A stretch of DNA of 64,000 nt, taken from assembly GCA_009602725.1 (NCBI GenBank), contig WELB01000040.1, positions 410,548-474,547 of the forward strand, in the 5' to 3' direction. Source of the DNA: Spirogloea muscicola (lineage: Eukaryota; Streptophyta; Zygnematophyceae; Spirogloeales; Spirogloeaceae). The number at the start of each line of letters is the position of its first letter. Positions within the stretch are counted from its first letter, which is position 1. Below the pieces are notes generated by a model, which saw only the letters and a program-made list of their open reading frames with translations, did no database searches and was not told the origin of the DNA. Positions 33,381 through 45,344 of this stretch are shown here, piece after piece. A program made the translations under genes and the position numbers.

Positions 33381-34842
33381 ATGGCCGCCGCCGCCGCCCC
33401 GCGCGCCGCCGCAACGCTGCTGCTGGCCGCAGCGCTGGTGCTGGCCCTGGGCGCCGCGCCCGCCTCCGCCACCTGGTTCGGTTCCGGCGTCGTCTTCTGC
33501 AACACCTGCTGGACCGGCACGTACAACGCCAGCCAGGGCGACGCCTACGTCAAGGGCGCCACGGTGCAGTCCTACTGCCTCGTCAACGGCGCCAAGACCT
33601 CCACCTCCTACACCGCCACCACGGACTCCAATGGCTACTTCGAGGTCCTCTTCGACTGGCTCGCGCCATTCCAGAACAAGTTCCAGGGCTGCTTCGTCAA
33701 GCTGGTGTCCGCGCCCTCCAGCTCGTCCTGCTCCGTCGTGGGCACTTGCAACAACGGCGACACGGGCGACAACATTCAGGACTCCAACGGCAACTGCAAC
33801 AAGGAGCAGCAGTACAGCGTCGGGCCCTTCTGCCTCAAGCCCGCGGCGCTGGACTCCACCAAGTGCAAGGGCGCCGGCGTCAAGGGCGACCCCCACTTTA
33901 CCGGCGCCGACTCCGTCGCCTTCGACTTCACTGGTGAGCTCCACACACCGGCCCCTCTCTTTTGGAGCAATGTCCGCAACTTGGCTTGCCTGCTCTTTAC
34001 TTCTACATGTGCAGGTATGTACATGTAGAAGTACAGGCGTATTTCATCAGAGACTCGGCATTAGTAACTGCTCGGACCCTGAGACAGCAGAAATCTGACG
34101 GGTCGATGTCCTGTGCCTGCTCTCCTCAGGCTCGCCCGGTAAAGATTACTGCATGGTGACGGACGAGAGGCTGCAGGTGAATATGCACCTGGACGGCCGT
34201 GTCGAGGGTCCCAACACGTACTCGTGGATCAAGCAGCTCGGTGTGCTGTCCGACGGCCACAGTGTCATCCTGGCGGCGCGAGGTGGCGCCGAGCCCGAGC
34301 GCGGCGCAGGCTACATGCACTCCATCCACGTCGACGGCCGCGCCGTGCGCCTCGCCGAGGGCGAGCGGTTCTTGACTCGCGACGCAGCATTGGCGCTCAC
34401 CTTCCTCGGCCACGGCCTGGACGGCGATGACGATGTGGACCGCTATGAGCTCTCCATCTTGGGCGTTGCTGCGTTGGTGCTCAAGCTGCGGCCCGAGGTC
34501 CCTGAGCTGCGCACCGAGGCAGACGCGTACGTACACTTCTCCGTGGACATGGTGTCCGCCATGGGCCTGTCGTCCAACCCTCACGGCGTGCTCGGTCAGA
34601 CATTCCGTGCGGACCAAAAGGACCGCCACTTTGCGTACGTGCGTGAGTGGAGCCCGCTGCTCCAGGTCTGGCAGGTCGCTGGCCCGGATGGCGACGGTTA
34701 CCTCGACGGTGCTCCCGAGGACTACCTCACCTCTGGCCTCCTCGCCAGCGACTGCAAGTTTTCGCGATTCGGCGAGACCGCCGCCCACCGCGCTGGCAAG
34801 CATGCCAATGGCTTCTCCCGCAAGATGCTCATCTCGCTCTGA
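33381..34842 (+). CDS. Secreted Ole e 1-like/root-cap domain protein, copy D
   Basis: Exon 1 is 33381-33933 and exon 2 is 34130-34842, giving 421 aa. It has a signal peptide (MAAAAAPRAAATLLLAAALV...), an Ole e 1-like domain, a linker and a root-cap domain in the standard order, with a 196-bp phase-1 intron. It differs from A-C by SSSCSVVGTCNNGDTGDN (one Thr fewer) and by LSILGVAALVLKLRPE in the root-cap domain, so it is a more diverged member. The stop is followed 78 bp later by ACCGGAGCACAG of the conserved 3'-flank motif. It is divergent from C and tandem with E. Confidence 0.93.
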
Positions 34843-36161
34843 CGAGATTAGCCACTTTTGATGGCGCTGCACGCCTGCTAGGCTGTTCACATTGCCAGAA
34901 TGCCGCCCAGTAGCCTCGCGCGGACCGGAGCACAGTGCCCGCCTGCACCGTCCTCCTGTCAGCGTCTGGCTACAGCTGCACTTATTTAGTGTAGACTTAA
35001 GTGGTGTATGAGTGATTCTTTGTGTCTTGATGTGAGCTCCCTTAGGCCCAGTAGCGCCATTGGATCAAACACCTTCTGGCTGCTGGAGGTCCGCCATTGC
35101 ATTCTGATGCCTTCACAATCAGTCACCTGTGCTGCCAGCCTTGTCCTTTGGGACCCAGGTCTCATCCCTGTGTCGAGGTAGGATGTGCCATCGCCCATCT
35201 CGGCCCCAACGTTTTCTGGTTCAAACCTCCTCTGCCCAAGGGTCTTCATGGTATTTTACATCGAAGTCGTACATTTCATCTGGGTAGCTCAGTGTTGTCA
35301 TGTTTGTTGTCTAAGAGTTGAAGCAGGCTAAGACTTGCAGGTTGAGATGGTAATGTCGTACCCCACCCCCCCTTGTACCCCACCCCCCCCTTCAAGCTTC
35401 AAGCTCAGAGGCTGCAGATTCTTGTCAGCTCGTCTGCAGAAGATTGGTGTTGATGAGATATAATAGGAGAGCACTTATGAGGCAGTCGTATCCAGGAGGA
35501 CAAAGTAGTAGAGAGTCCTTCAAGACATGAGCAAGCTGGCTTTGGTCGATGTAAGCATGGTAGCAATGCAAGCAGTCCGAAGCATATTCATCCTGCTGGA
35601 CCCCACTGTCACCGTCTCCGAAGCAACTCCAAGCCAAGTCTCCGTTGGCAGTATCATAAGCTATCACGGCCATGGTGTTACGACCCTGAACCCTTGAGCC
35701 TGCTTCCTCCGGCTACACGGGTTAAAGGGTCGAGAAGCTGGGCGAGGTCCTGCGCCCGCCCATCTTGCCCAGAACGTGCCGCCCCGAACAGACGCCGGGC
35801 AGGCACATGCGGCGGGGCCTGGCCCCGGGCAAAGCCAGCAGAGCCAGGGGCTCTGGCATGGCGGCACGTGCAAGAGCCGGATCTTGGTGGCGCGTCGTCT
35901 TGCGGGAGCGGGTCGAGCCAGGCCGCGGTGCAGGACGGCGGCCCCGTCCATGCTGCCCGCAGGGCGCTGTGCGCGCCTGGCCAGGCGCCCTTGGCGCAGC
36001 AGGCAGGGGGCCAGGGGGCAGGCGGGGGCCCGGCGGCCTAGAAAAGGGCGCCAAACCCCCCCTCTCCCAGCTCCCATCGACCAGCAGCTGCCCGTCCCGG
36101 TAGCCCGGCCAGGCCAGCCCAGCCCGGCCCAGCTCGCGCGCTACCTTCTCAGCCCGCCCCC
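34843..36161. other. Intergenic between copies D and E
   Basis: The first 150 bp are the D 3' flank with the conserved motif. Around 35355-35395 there is a short C-run repeat (GTACCCCACCCCCC repeated). From about 35700 the sequence is very GC-rich and is the promoter side of E. The several GC-driven ORFs at 35664-36103 in all frames have no family signature. Confidence 0.55.
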
Positions 36162-37625
36162 ATGGCCGCCGCCGCGCCGCTGCTGCTGGCCGCGGCGCTG
36201 GCGCTGGCGCTGGTCGCCGCGCCCGCCGCCGCGACCTGGTACGGCTCCGGCGTCGTCTTCTGCAACACCTGCTGGACGGGCACGTACAACGCCAGCCAGG
36301 GCGACGCCTACGTCAAGGGCGCCACGGTGCAGTCCTACTGCCTCGTCGACGGCGCCAAGACCGCCACCACTTACACCGCCACCACGGATGGCAATGGCTA
36401 CTTCGAGGTCCTCTTCGACTTCCTGGCACCGTTCCTGCCCAAGTTCCAGGGCTGCTTCGTCAAGCTGGTGTCCGCGCCCTCCGGCTCGTCCTGCTCCGTC
36501 ATAGGCTCGTGCAGCAACGGCGACACGGGCAACACGATCCAGGACTCCAACGGCAACTGCAACAAGGAGCAGCAGTACAGCGTCGGGCCCTTCTGCCTTA
36601 AGCCCCCAGCGCTCGATACCACCAAGTGCAAGGGTGCCAGCGTCAAGGGCGACCCCCACTTTACTGGCGCCGACTCCGTTGCTTTCGACTTTACCGGTGA
36701 GAGCTACTCACTGCCCTCTCTTTCTGCAGTGCTGCATTGTGGCGTTCGCTCGGCCTGTCATTTAGTGGCAGTAGTGCGGCATGTGTGCATACACATCCAT
36801 GGAGACGTACAGAAAATGCTTCACTTGCTGAGACTACATTTCATGCCTGCACGGACCATGTGGTCAAATTAAGCCTCTGACTGGTTGCCCTGTCCTGCTT
36901 ACTCTCCTGCAGGGACGCCTGGCAATGACTACTGCATGGTGACGGACGAGAGGCTGCAGGTGAATATGCACCTGGACGGCCGTGTCGAGGGCCCCAACAC
37001 GTACTCGTGGATCAAGCAGCTCGGTGTGCTGTCCGACGGCCACAGTGTCGTCCTGGCGGCGCGAGGCGGCGCCGAGCCCGAGCGCGGCGCAGGCTACATG
37101 CACTCCATCCACGTTGACGGCCGTGCCGTGCGCCTCGCCGAGGGCGAGCGCTTCGTGACTCGCGACGCAGCATTGGCGCTCACCTTCCTCGGCCACGGCC
37201 TAGACGGCGATGACGATGTGGACCGCTATGAGCTCTCCGTCGTGGGCGTCGCGGATCTGGTGCTCAAACTGCGGCCCGAGGTCCCCGACCTGCGCACTGA
37301 CGTGGACGCGTATGTGCACTTCTCTGTGAACATGGTGTCTGCCGTTGGACTGTCATCCAACCCCCACGGCGTGCTTGGCCAGACATTCCGGGCAAACCAG
37401 AAGGACCGCCACTTTGCATATGTGCGCGAGTGGAGCCCGCTGCTCCAGGTCTGGCAAGTCGCCGGCCCCAATGGCAACGGCTACCTCGACGGTGTTCCTG
37501 AGGACTACTCCACCTCCGATCTCCTTGCTGTCGACTGCAAGTTCTCGCGCTTCGGAGCTGCCAAAGCTGCTACCCACCACGCTGGCCAGCATGCCACTGT
37601 GACCTCTCGCAAGATGCTCGTCTAA
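36162..37625 (+). CDS. Secreted Ole e 1-like/root-cap domain protein, copy E
   Basis: Exon 1 is 36162-36696 and exon 2 is 36913-37625, giving 415 aa. It has the shortest signal peptide of the six (MAAAAPLLLAAALALALVAA). Distinctive changes in the Ole e 1-like part include LFDFLAPFLPKFQGC in place of LFDWLAPFQNKFQGC and GDTGNTIQDSNGNC. The linker is GASVKGDPHFTGADSVAFDF, the intron is phase 1 (216 bp), and the root-cap domain has HGVLGQTFRANQKDRHFAY. The 3' flank has GCTGACCGGAGCACAG at 37731-37746. Confidence 0.93.
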
Positions 37626-38880
37626 GTTGCATTGACTTGGCCGTGCGCCAACCGACTCACTCGAAAAGTGCAAAGCCCATGGTATGCATCTTGTCAAGCA
37701 AGCTGCCCACCTGCTTCCTAGCAGCCCGTTGCTGACCGGAGCACAGCGACGGGTAGCACTGTTCTCCCATCACCATCCAGCTGCAGTAGCACGCAAAGTG
37801 AAACTTATTTGCCATTGCCATAGGCAGTGTACTGACTCTGTCGACTTCTGATTACGCACCTCTTTAGAAGGGCTGTGCTATTACAACATCTCGCTACCTA
37901 GCGCTCTGTATCATACTCGATGAACAGTACGCCATCTGCACTGCAGGCCTCGGTTTTTGTGTATGCCCTCCCCAAAAACGATTTCCGTGTAATTTTCATG
38001 TCATCATACTTTACCACATTCTATGTGGCCATTTTGTCCGCCATTGTATGGAAGCCTCTTCCTGGAATTTCCTGGTACAAGGTCGGATGTCAGTGAGCAC
38101 AAGAACTTGTGGTCTGCACACATGTACATCAACCCTGTCCGGGTCCATGGATAGACTCTGTCGTGGATACTCAACAACGTAGGATACGTAAGAACCTCAT
38201 TCCCCTTCATTTCAGCAAAAGTCAATCCACCACACCAAGAGTGGCAAGGCCCTTTCCATGGACGACATCCTCCGAGGTTTAGGATGCAGATGCAGAGGAG
38301 CCGTGACTGGTGGAGTGGGAGCAAGGTTTCTGCTGTTTGACCAGCTCAAACAGCAAGGGTCACTGTTGGGGGCTCGTCAAAGCTGCTTGTAGCGGCAGAA
38401 CGCCACATCCTCCACCACCTTACCCTGGTGAACGGAACGCTGTACTTTTGGGGAAGGAAGGAGGGCCCCGCTCGTGGATAAGCACCTGAGATATCGCAAA
38501 GGCTGCAGAAGCTGCTCACTGCGCTGTATTTGTGACAGTGTCACACATCGGAACATCAATGCCGTGGAAAAATGCTCTAGACAGACGCTTGGATAGGGTT
38601 GCCATCACTGGGCGGGCCCAACCGAGATCTATGATGCGAGACAGCGTGGAGCTGCCGCAGGATGTGGCGCAGTATAACACATTGTTAAGCCTTGCGTTAC
38701 TGGTGGACCGTTATTGGGAAGCCGTTACTGAGCGACCGCTAGTGGGGGTTCTGAGGAATGCTTGGAGAATGCGAAGGAGGGAACTCTCCTTGACGAAAGG
38801 ATGCCATGAGAGACTCATTCTGTCATGTTACATACTTGACGTATGAATTTGAATTGACAGATTCCCGGAGACTAGGCATT
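37626..38880. other. Intergenic downstream of copy E
   Basis: The E 3' flank occupies the first 200 bp. The rest contains ORFs of 60-106 codons with no motif I recognise, and a short inverted repeat (GCTGTTTGA at 38332-38340 with TCAAACAGC at 38346-38354). No gene called. Confidence 0.5.
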
Positions 38881-39735
38881 CCACCAGGCGGACAATCCAC
38901 GTCTGCTTCTTCAAGCGGAGAAAAGCGCGGCCAATTTGACTGGTGGCTGTGAGAGGCCACAGCCCAAAGGAATGGACAAAAAGTAAACAGCGTGCAATCA
39001 CAGCCATCGCCCTCTACTGGAAGAGTCTTTCTTCTTTGGAATAGCTCTTCAACTCTTCTGCTAGTGGTCGGTGACATTCACGCTCATTGAGCTAAGCCAG
39101 TTATACTGAAGCTATTGTGGCCGTTGACAGGGTTAATGAGGAGCCGTCCACATTAAGAGCAATGCAATGATATGCAGTCCGTGATCAGTCTCATTTGGGT
39201 CCAGTCCAGGTCTACTCAATCTCAGTCCATACATAGTCAACATCAGTGCAGATCAACTCTAGCCCGATCCACATCTAGGAAGAGCAGTCGCAAATGTGAG
39301 TCCCGAATTGTCAAAGAGCTCACTTCACATCCGCTGTGACCTCACTGCGCGGCCAGCAGCAGACAAATAGCTCTTCCAAGGTGACGGGAATGGCTTTGAG
39401 AGGCCAACCCAAAGAAATGCATGCTTTCACCTGCGTGCTGACCGTGCTCTCGCGGCGGCCTCTGGCTTTCGTCATGGGAATTGTTTCCCGACATCTAGTC
39501 TTTCGGATCTGAGTCGTAGCTATTGAGTGGTTCAGCCTCTCCCAGTTCTGAGATAGAGAAGTGGCTCTCCCAATGGGGCAAGGGCTATGAGAAGCCAGCC
39601 CGAATAGAACAGAAGAGAGGGCTCGCCCATTGAGAACATGGGCTGGAAAAGCCAGCCCAAAAACGAAGGAACAAAGCAAAACATAGCGCTTTTGGCCCCT
39701 TCGTTTGTTGGCCCCTTCGAACTTTGTCAAATCTT
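38880..39735. mobile_element. LINE 3' tails, several insertions
   Basis: Hairpin modules at about 38945-38965 (type 2), 39395-39415, 39570-39605 (type 3, GGGCTATGAGAAGCCAGCCC) and 39640-39660 (type 1, GGGCTGGAAAAGCCAGCCC), mainly minus-oriented. A type-4 plus tail lies at about 38995-39040. Only tails and a few terminal ORF2 residues remain. Confidence 0.55.
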
Positions 39736-40735
39736 TTTTCTAAGCTGGCTTCTCATAGCCCTTGCCCTTTAGGAGGCTGCCAGAGATTCACAACAAGCCA
39801 AGGAGCCTGGCAAGACGTACTTCCCTCGCCACACCTGGAGCCACAGACTGGATCACCTCACACGCCGTGGCCAGCGCCTTCAGCATCAGCTCCGAGGCCT
39901 TTCGGACGTTGCTTCCACTCTTCCTCGGCCTCCCACCTAACTGCCTGATTGGGGTGCGCCAGTGTGAGTGCGGCTTCCGTGCAGAGAGTGCTGAGCTCGC
40001 CACTCACATGCTGCGATGCCCCACTGGACCAGAAGTGGTGGGCATCCACAACCTCCTCCGTGATCCTCTGGCGGGTTTGATGCGCGACGCCGGGTACCGT
40101 GCGGTCGTGGAAGTGAACAAGATCATGCCTATCACCACGGATTTCCAGGGACGTCATCATCGCCGCACACTTGACATTGTGGGCGTGCAACCTGGTGGAG
40201 GACCAAGGGCTTTGGTCGATATTGTGGTTACGGAGGCCTATCAAAGTCCAGCATCGACACACATCGCTGGCCACGCAGTGGGCAGTGCTGAACAAAGAAA
40301 GTTGCAGCAATACTCCGATTACTCCCGATGTGATCAGCTCTTGCCAGCGGCAATCGACATCTTTGGCTGCTTAGGTCCTCGTTTCCTTACTCTCCTTCAA
40401 AACATAGCCAATCTAAGCTACACACGACATGCAGATGTGTTTCCGGCTGAGATGGGCTTGCCAGCTGCTCATCTGTCGTTGTTGCGACGACGAGTTTCGG
40501 CCTGTTTGCAGCGTGCTCAGGCAAAAGCTTTGCACCCCAAAGCTGGGCGAGCTCTAGTTGGTGGCAGAAGGGCTTCGTATCTGCCATCTAGTATCCAGGC
40601 ATCGGTTAGCGACCTTTATGTTTTGACCCGTGGTTACTGAGCGGGTCAATCTACTGTAGGTTATGTAGGTCTTAAGATGTGCTTGCCTTTGTACTTGGCC
40701 ATTTGGCCTTCGTTTGTTTCAATTACACGAAATTC
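39735..40735 (+). mobile_element. Longest LINE remnant: ORF2 C-terminal region and 3' UTR
   Basis: Open frame 39762-40640 (292 codons). In order: an EAFRTLLPLFLGLPPN segment; a zinc-knuckle-like CECGFRAESAELATHMLRC; an RLE-like nuclease region with VEVNKIMP, RRTLDIVGVQPGGGP and ALVDIVVTEAY; AEQRKLQQYSDY; a second helical part LLRRRVSACLQRAQ; and the terminus SVSDLYVLTRGY. The tail follows with TGTACTTGGCCATTTGG. In RLE-type non-LTR elements this region lies after the reverse transcriptase, which is absent here, so the copy is 5' truncated. Its open frame suggests it is among the youngest copies in the window. Confidence 0.75.
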
Positions 40736-40739
40736 CCCC

Positions 40740-42410
40740 TTGCCCCCGTTGGGAGAGCCACTTTATTCAAAGGAATGGACAAGGTCTGAATGGCCCAAAA
40801 AGGGTCTGAAAGCATCTCGTCGCGGATTTGCTGGTCTAGCGGAGCTCCTGAGCTTGCCAAGTGGCAGATTGGGCAGGCGGAACCCGAGGAACGAACAAAA
40901 CAGACATGGGCACCCACTCGGATGGGCGCCCTTATCAGTAGTGGTAAGCGTCCACTCGCAGAGCCTACGGAGAATGGTTCGTGCTTTTGCAACAGCCGGC
41001 CCTTGCGGACATCTTTGGCTGGCTTGGTCAGCCCCTCTTCTTTCAGGGCGCGCCATTTCTTTCTCCGGCTCCTTCAGTCCATTCCTTTGGGCTGGCATCT
41101 CGCAGCCACCAGTCAATCTGGCCGCATTCTCTTCTTTCTTCGCAAAAAGAGAGAAGAAGCTCGCCCATAGAGAAGAGTAGCTGGCAAAGCCAGCCCAAAA
41201 AGAATAGACAATGTCCAAAGCCAAAAGAAAAGAGGTGTCGAAAAAAGACTACACTACAAAACACGAGACGATGCAGAGGGAAGCTCAGTACCCGCGAGTG
41301 AGCAACATCAAGTCAGAGTAGCTCGCTGCAGGAGAATGAGTGTGTCTTAAGAGATGGAGTGCTTGTTGTTCTTCGTACTTCCCCTGGCCCCTCCTCGTCC
41401 TTTGTTCATTCTTTTCTGGGCTGGCTTTATCCAGCCCCACTCCTCAATGGGCGAGCCCTTCTCCTGTGTGGCCAAGAACAAAGGCAAGCACAGGGAAGGA
41501 GGCACTCCGCCAAGACCCAGAGGCAGCAGCCATAGCACGGCCTGCTCGCGAGTGGACGGCGTAGGCAAGGGAGCATTGGAACGAGACCGCCAGGCGCAAG
41601 AAGAAGTGGCACTCCCAATGGGGGCAAGGGCTGTGATAGGCCAGCCCGAAAAGCATTGACAAGTTTTGAAGGGGCCAAACTACGAAGGGGCCAGAATCGT
41701 TATCTCAGAACTGGGGTAGGATGAACCACTTGCGGACCTTGTCCATTCCTTTGTGGGCTGGCCTTTCACAGCCATCGCTTTTACTAAAAGAGCTTAGTCT
41801 CCCTCTACTTATTCAGACTTGCACTTACTGACTAGAAATTATTGAGAGCCCACTTGCTGACGTCTTGGAGCCTAGTATCCTGCTTACTCCAGAGAACAGC
41901 GCCTCCAAATTGACAGCGGTGGCTGTGAGAGGCCAGCCCAAAAGCGATTTTGCGCCATTCGGACCTTTCAGACCTTGTCCATTCCTTTGAGCTTTCACTG
42001 CCATTGCTGTCAAATTGGAAGAGCTGTTTTCTTCTGTTTTGCTGCTGACCTGACAGGCAAGCTCGTGCTACACACGCTGTGGACTGCCCACAGCGTGCCA
42101 CACATGGGCAGTCCATTTGATCTGCCTTAACTTGGGCAGCCACTGATCCTGTCCTTGGATCTAAGCATTCTCAATAACTTCTAGATATTGATTTGTTGCA
42201 ACAATATGTGCAGTATCTGAGTATGAAAATGTTAAAGCAGAGTGCTATTATGATGCTCAACTTGTCTCCTAAATTTGCACGACATAGTAAGCTCATCCAA
42301 AGAGGGCGAGGGCTGTGAAAAGGCAGCCTGAAGCCAGAAGGTAGTAAGCCCATCCAACGAGGGCGAGGGCTGTGAAAAGCCAGCCCAAACAATGTGGAAA
42401 GAATCCGAAG
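40740..42410. mobile_element. Composite of LINE 3' tails in both orientations
   Basis: Plus-oriented hairpins lie at about 41022-41045, 41086-41110, 41420-41440 and 41748-41770. Minus-oriented ones lie at 41185-41205, 41625-41650, 41925-41945, 42310-42330 and 42370-42390. All four tail subtypes occur. Between 41450 and 41590 there is a minus ORF2 terminus remnant (AGRAMAAASGSWRSASFP). The region is a graveyard of 3' ends with little unique sequence. Confidence 0.55.
42073..42115. repeat. Two overlapping, mutually exclusive hairpins
   Basis: Hairpin 1 pairs CACGCTGTGG (42073-42082) with CCACAGCGTG (42088-42097). Hairpin 2 pairs TGGACTGCCCA (42080-42090) with TGGGCAGTCCA (42105-42115). Both are perfect and share bases 42080-42090, so an RNA could form only one at a time. 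They sit about 770 bp upstream of the PMI start codon, among LINE tails. Confidence 0.8.
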
Positions 42411-42886
42411 GACCTGATCGAATTACTGGCTACTAGTTGACGGAGTGCCGAGGCTACCCGTGCAGGTATACTAGCGGTTTTTAGGTGACCTTTATTCCAG
42501 GTACTTATTCAATCGTGTGTTGAAGCGCTTTTGGGCCCCTTCGGGCCTTATACTCTACGGTGTGCGTAGGAAGTGCGATTTCAACACAAACTAGCACTAC
42601 AGATTATTGTGCCGTTTAGCGAACCCGCCGGTACCGTCTCCTCTCTGCAGGCATTGGGCGCTTGCACCGCCTCCCTGCTCGCCAGCGACCCGACCCCCCC
42701 TTGCTGATCTCGACCAGACCAAGCGCCGCCCCAAAGCCCGTCTCTCCCCGATCTAGAGCCCTATCCGGACCCGCGGCAGCGCCTGAAGCGGTTCGCAGTT
42801 GTGGGCTGCCGTGCGGAGGGGCGCTGATCTGGCGCCTGAGTGAAACGGCTGCCGAGGCCCGGCTGGCTTGCGAGGGCAGGTCCGCC
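42411..42886 (+). promoter_or_regulatory. 5' flank of the phosphomannose isomerase gene
   Basis: AT-richer sequence up to 42600, then a GC-rich 5' UTR-like stretch up to the ATG at 42887. It is open in the PMI frame back to an ATG at 42662, which would add 75 residues. The family N-terminus ([11 protein letters not shown]) sits directly at the 42887 start, so I treat the upstream part as untranslated or as an optional presequence. Confidence 0.5.
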
Positions 42887-45178
42887 ATGCTCCGGCTCCG
42901 ATGCGTCGCACAGAACTACGACTGGGGCCTGCTGGGGCCCCACAGCGCGGTGGCCAGCCTCTACGCTCTGGCCAGCCGAGAGCCTGCGAAGCCCGACAAG
43001 CCGTATGCGGAGCTGTGGATGGGCACGCACCCCAGCGGGCCCTCCGTCCTAATCCCATCAGAGGCGGCTGATGGCGGGGAGCCACAGCCTCTCAAGGCCT
43101 GGCTGGCAGCGCACCCAGAGGCCCTTGGCGACGGGGTGCGCGATCGATGGGGTGGCGATCTGCCCTTCCTCTTCAAGGTACCGGCACCAAACACACTGAC
43201 AGCGCCACCCACCGGCGCCTGGCATGGCAGGATCGGTGAACGATCTTTTGACCGGATGGCCATGCCCAAATCATGGTCCACGAGCATTGCCATTGCCTGC
43301 ACTACGCGTGCCAATCAATGGTGCGCTGCGGTCGGGCTCGTCAGGCCATGGCCCCACAGAAAATGCAGCCAGCAAATCGGCAATGCTGAAGCGGCGGTGC
43401 TGCACGGCCCCTTTCTTGCAGGTCCTGTCTGTGGCGAAGGCGCTATCCATCCAGGCGCACCCCAACAAGGTGCTGGCAGAGCGTCTGCACGCTTCCCAAC
43501 CACAGCACTACAAGGACAACAACCACAAGCCGGAGATGGCGCTTGCCCTCACACCCTTCGAGGTGTTGTGCAGCTTCGTCTCCACTGAGGTATGGATACT
43601 TATAAGAAGTGCATTCCTCCCTGGGCACGTGCGCAAGCACAGGTGTGCAAAAGCAAGAGCAGAAACCCACGGGTTTTGTTGCAATACCTGCATATTGTAC
43701 AAATCGTGACCAGAACCGTAACCTTCATTACTACCAGTCTGATCTAGCTTTGTGCCCTTATGGCGTCACAGGAGCTGAAGCGCAGTATCGAGACAGTGCC
43801 AGAGCTCCGCAAGGTGCTCGGGGAGAAGGCTTGTGACATGGTGATGAGCGGTCGCCCGTCAGAGAGAGATGCCCTGCGAGAGGCCTTCACGGTGCTCATG
43901 ACCAGCGACAAACCAGCAGTGGAGGCCGCCCTTGCTGAGCTGGTTCCCCGCTTGACTGAGGTGCATGACAGGAAGCAGAGCCCACCCTTTATAGCCTGCG
44001 TGTAGGAGTCCTTCTGACTATCCAGTCTGCAAAGTGTTCGGCCAAACGAATCTGAACCATCTTCCCCGGGCATCTGGCTCCTTTGGCACCTCTGTTGTCT
44101 TTGCTTTGATAATCATGAAGAGACCTCCCATTAAACAACGTGCTGCCCCACTTATCCAACAGTGAATCTGGTCTGCTCTACCTCGAAATCTGACTTTTCA
44201 CAGATTGATCTTTCTTCTTAAGCAGAAAGCCGAGCGGACACCCAAGGAGGACCTCCTGTTGCGCCTTGAGCGCCAATACCCTGGTGATGTTGGCGTGCTG
44301 TCTGCGTGCTTCCTCAACCACCTGATGCTGGAGCCCGGCACAGCTGTCTACCTCGCCGCCAATGAGCCGCATGCCTACCTCTCTGGCGAGTGCATTGAGT
44401 GCATGGCAGCATCTGACAACGTCGTGCGTGCGGGCCTCACCCCCAAGTTCCGCGACACCGAGACGCTCTGCTCCATGCTGACATACAAGCAGGTAACTAT
44501 TGTGACGTCCGAGTTCGTGACAGCATCATCCACTTGGCAGTAGTCGGATCCGGCACTGGTCATGAAAGTCATGGCCCTCCAATCATCAAGTACCTCCACA
44601 CAATGTGCTAGGGGCTACCCGAGATACTGCAGGGCGTCGTGCTCGACAAGTACACAAGCCGCTACACGCCACCGTTTGATGAATTCGAAGTTGACCGCAT
44701 CACCATGCCTGTCGGCGAGTCATACAAGTTGGCTGCCTCCAGTGGCCCCTCCATCCTCCTCACCTTCCAGGTACGTAAGGAGATGCAGCCAGCACACCAG
44801 CATGCGACTAAGCTGTTGCGCGCCCAACATCAGCTGGAATTGCCTAGATGCCTGACTGGTCAAGCATTGAGCAGAACGAAAGCTACGCATGTGAGAACAT
44901 CATTAGCAATCTATTGTCTAGCAAACCTCTAAACCTTAAATTCCAGCTAAGTCTCGTTTCAAGTGCGCTTGGTGCTGCAGGGCAAAGGTGCTGCCACTCA
45001 GGAGTGGGCTGGCGCGCAGAGTGTGAGCGGCCTGAAGAAGGGCGACATCCTGCTCGTGCCGGCGGGGGCCATACTGGAGCTCTCGGCAGTGGTGGAGGCT
45101 GATGGTGGAGGCGCCGCACCGCCCGAGGACCCACTGCAATTGTATCGGGCGCTGGTCAACAGCCGGGCGCTGCAGTAG
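42887..45178 (+). CDS. PMI: Mannose-6-phosphate isomerase, type I
   Basis: Zinc-dependent interconversion of fructose-6-phosphate and mannose-6-phosphate, which feeds GDP-mannose, ascorbate, glycan and wall-polysaccharide synthesis. Exons are 42887-43177, 43422-43589, 43772-43960, 44226-44492, 44612-44770 and 44981-45178, giving 423 aa, typical of the family. All five introns are phase 0. The N-terminus CVAQNYDWG and [13 protein letters not shown], and SIQAHPNK (Gln108, His110), are typical. Also present are [10 protein letters not shown] (Glu135), [20 protein letters not shown] (His265, the family signature) and [11 protein letters not shown]. Gln108, His110, Glu135 and His265 are the expected zinc ligands and all are present. 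No clear targeting peptide if the start is at 42887, so cytosolic. Confidence 0.96.
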
Positions 45179-45344
45179 CGGCCCCGCAGCCCATCGGATG
45201 GGGCTTGTCATCACGTCCTCTGAAGCTAGCCCGCATTCACACTGAGCACGCCTGTGAGAGATCTCTGGACCAGTTTCGATCCTGTGCCTGACGAGTGGAA
45301 GTACTACACCTCCTGACCTGCTGGCCATAAGGCCAACGCAGCGC

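Noticed and set aside
31688-33944. Very long ORFs of 370-670 codons on both strands across 32.4-33.0 kb
   Set aside because: They read through 585 Ns. Only the exon 1 parts of copies C and D are real.
35664-36504. Several overlapping GC-rich ORFs upstream of copy E
   Set aside because: Open in nearly all frames, Arg/Pro/Ala-rich, no motif; composition effect.
42662-42886. Upstream in-frame extension of PMI as a transit peptide
   Set aside because: Possible, but it is Pro/Arg-rich without typical targeting features, and the family N-terminus starts exactly at the 42887 ATG; kept only as a note.
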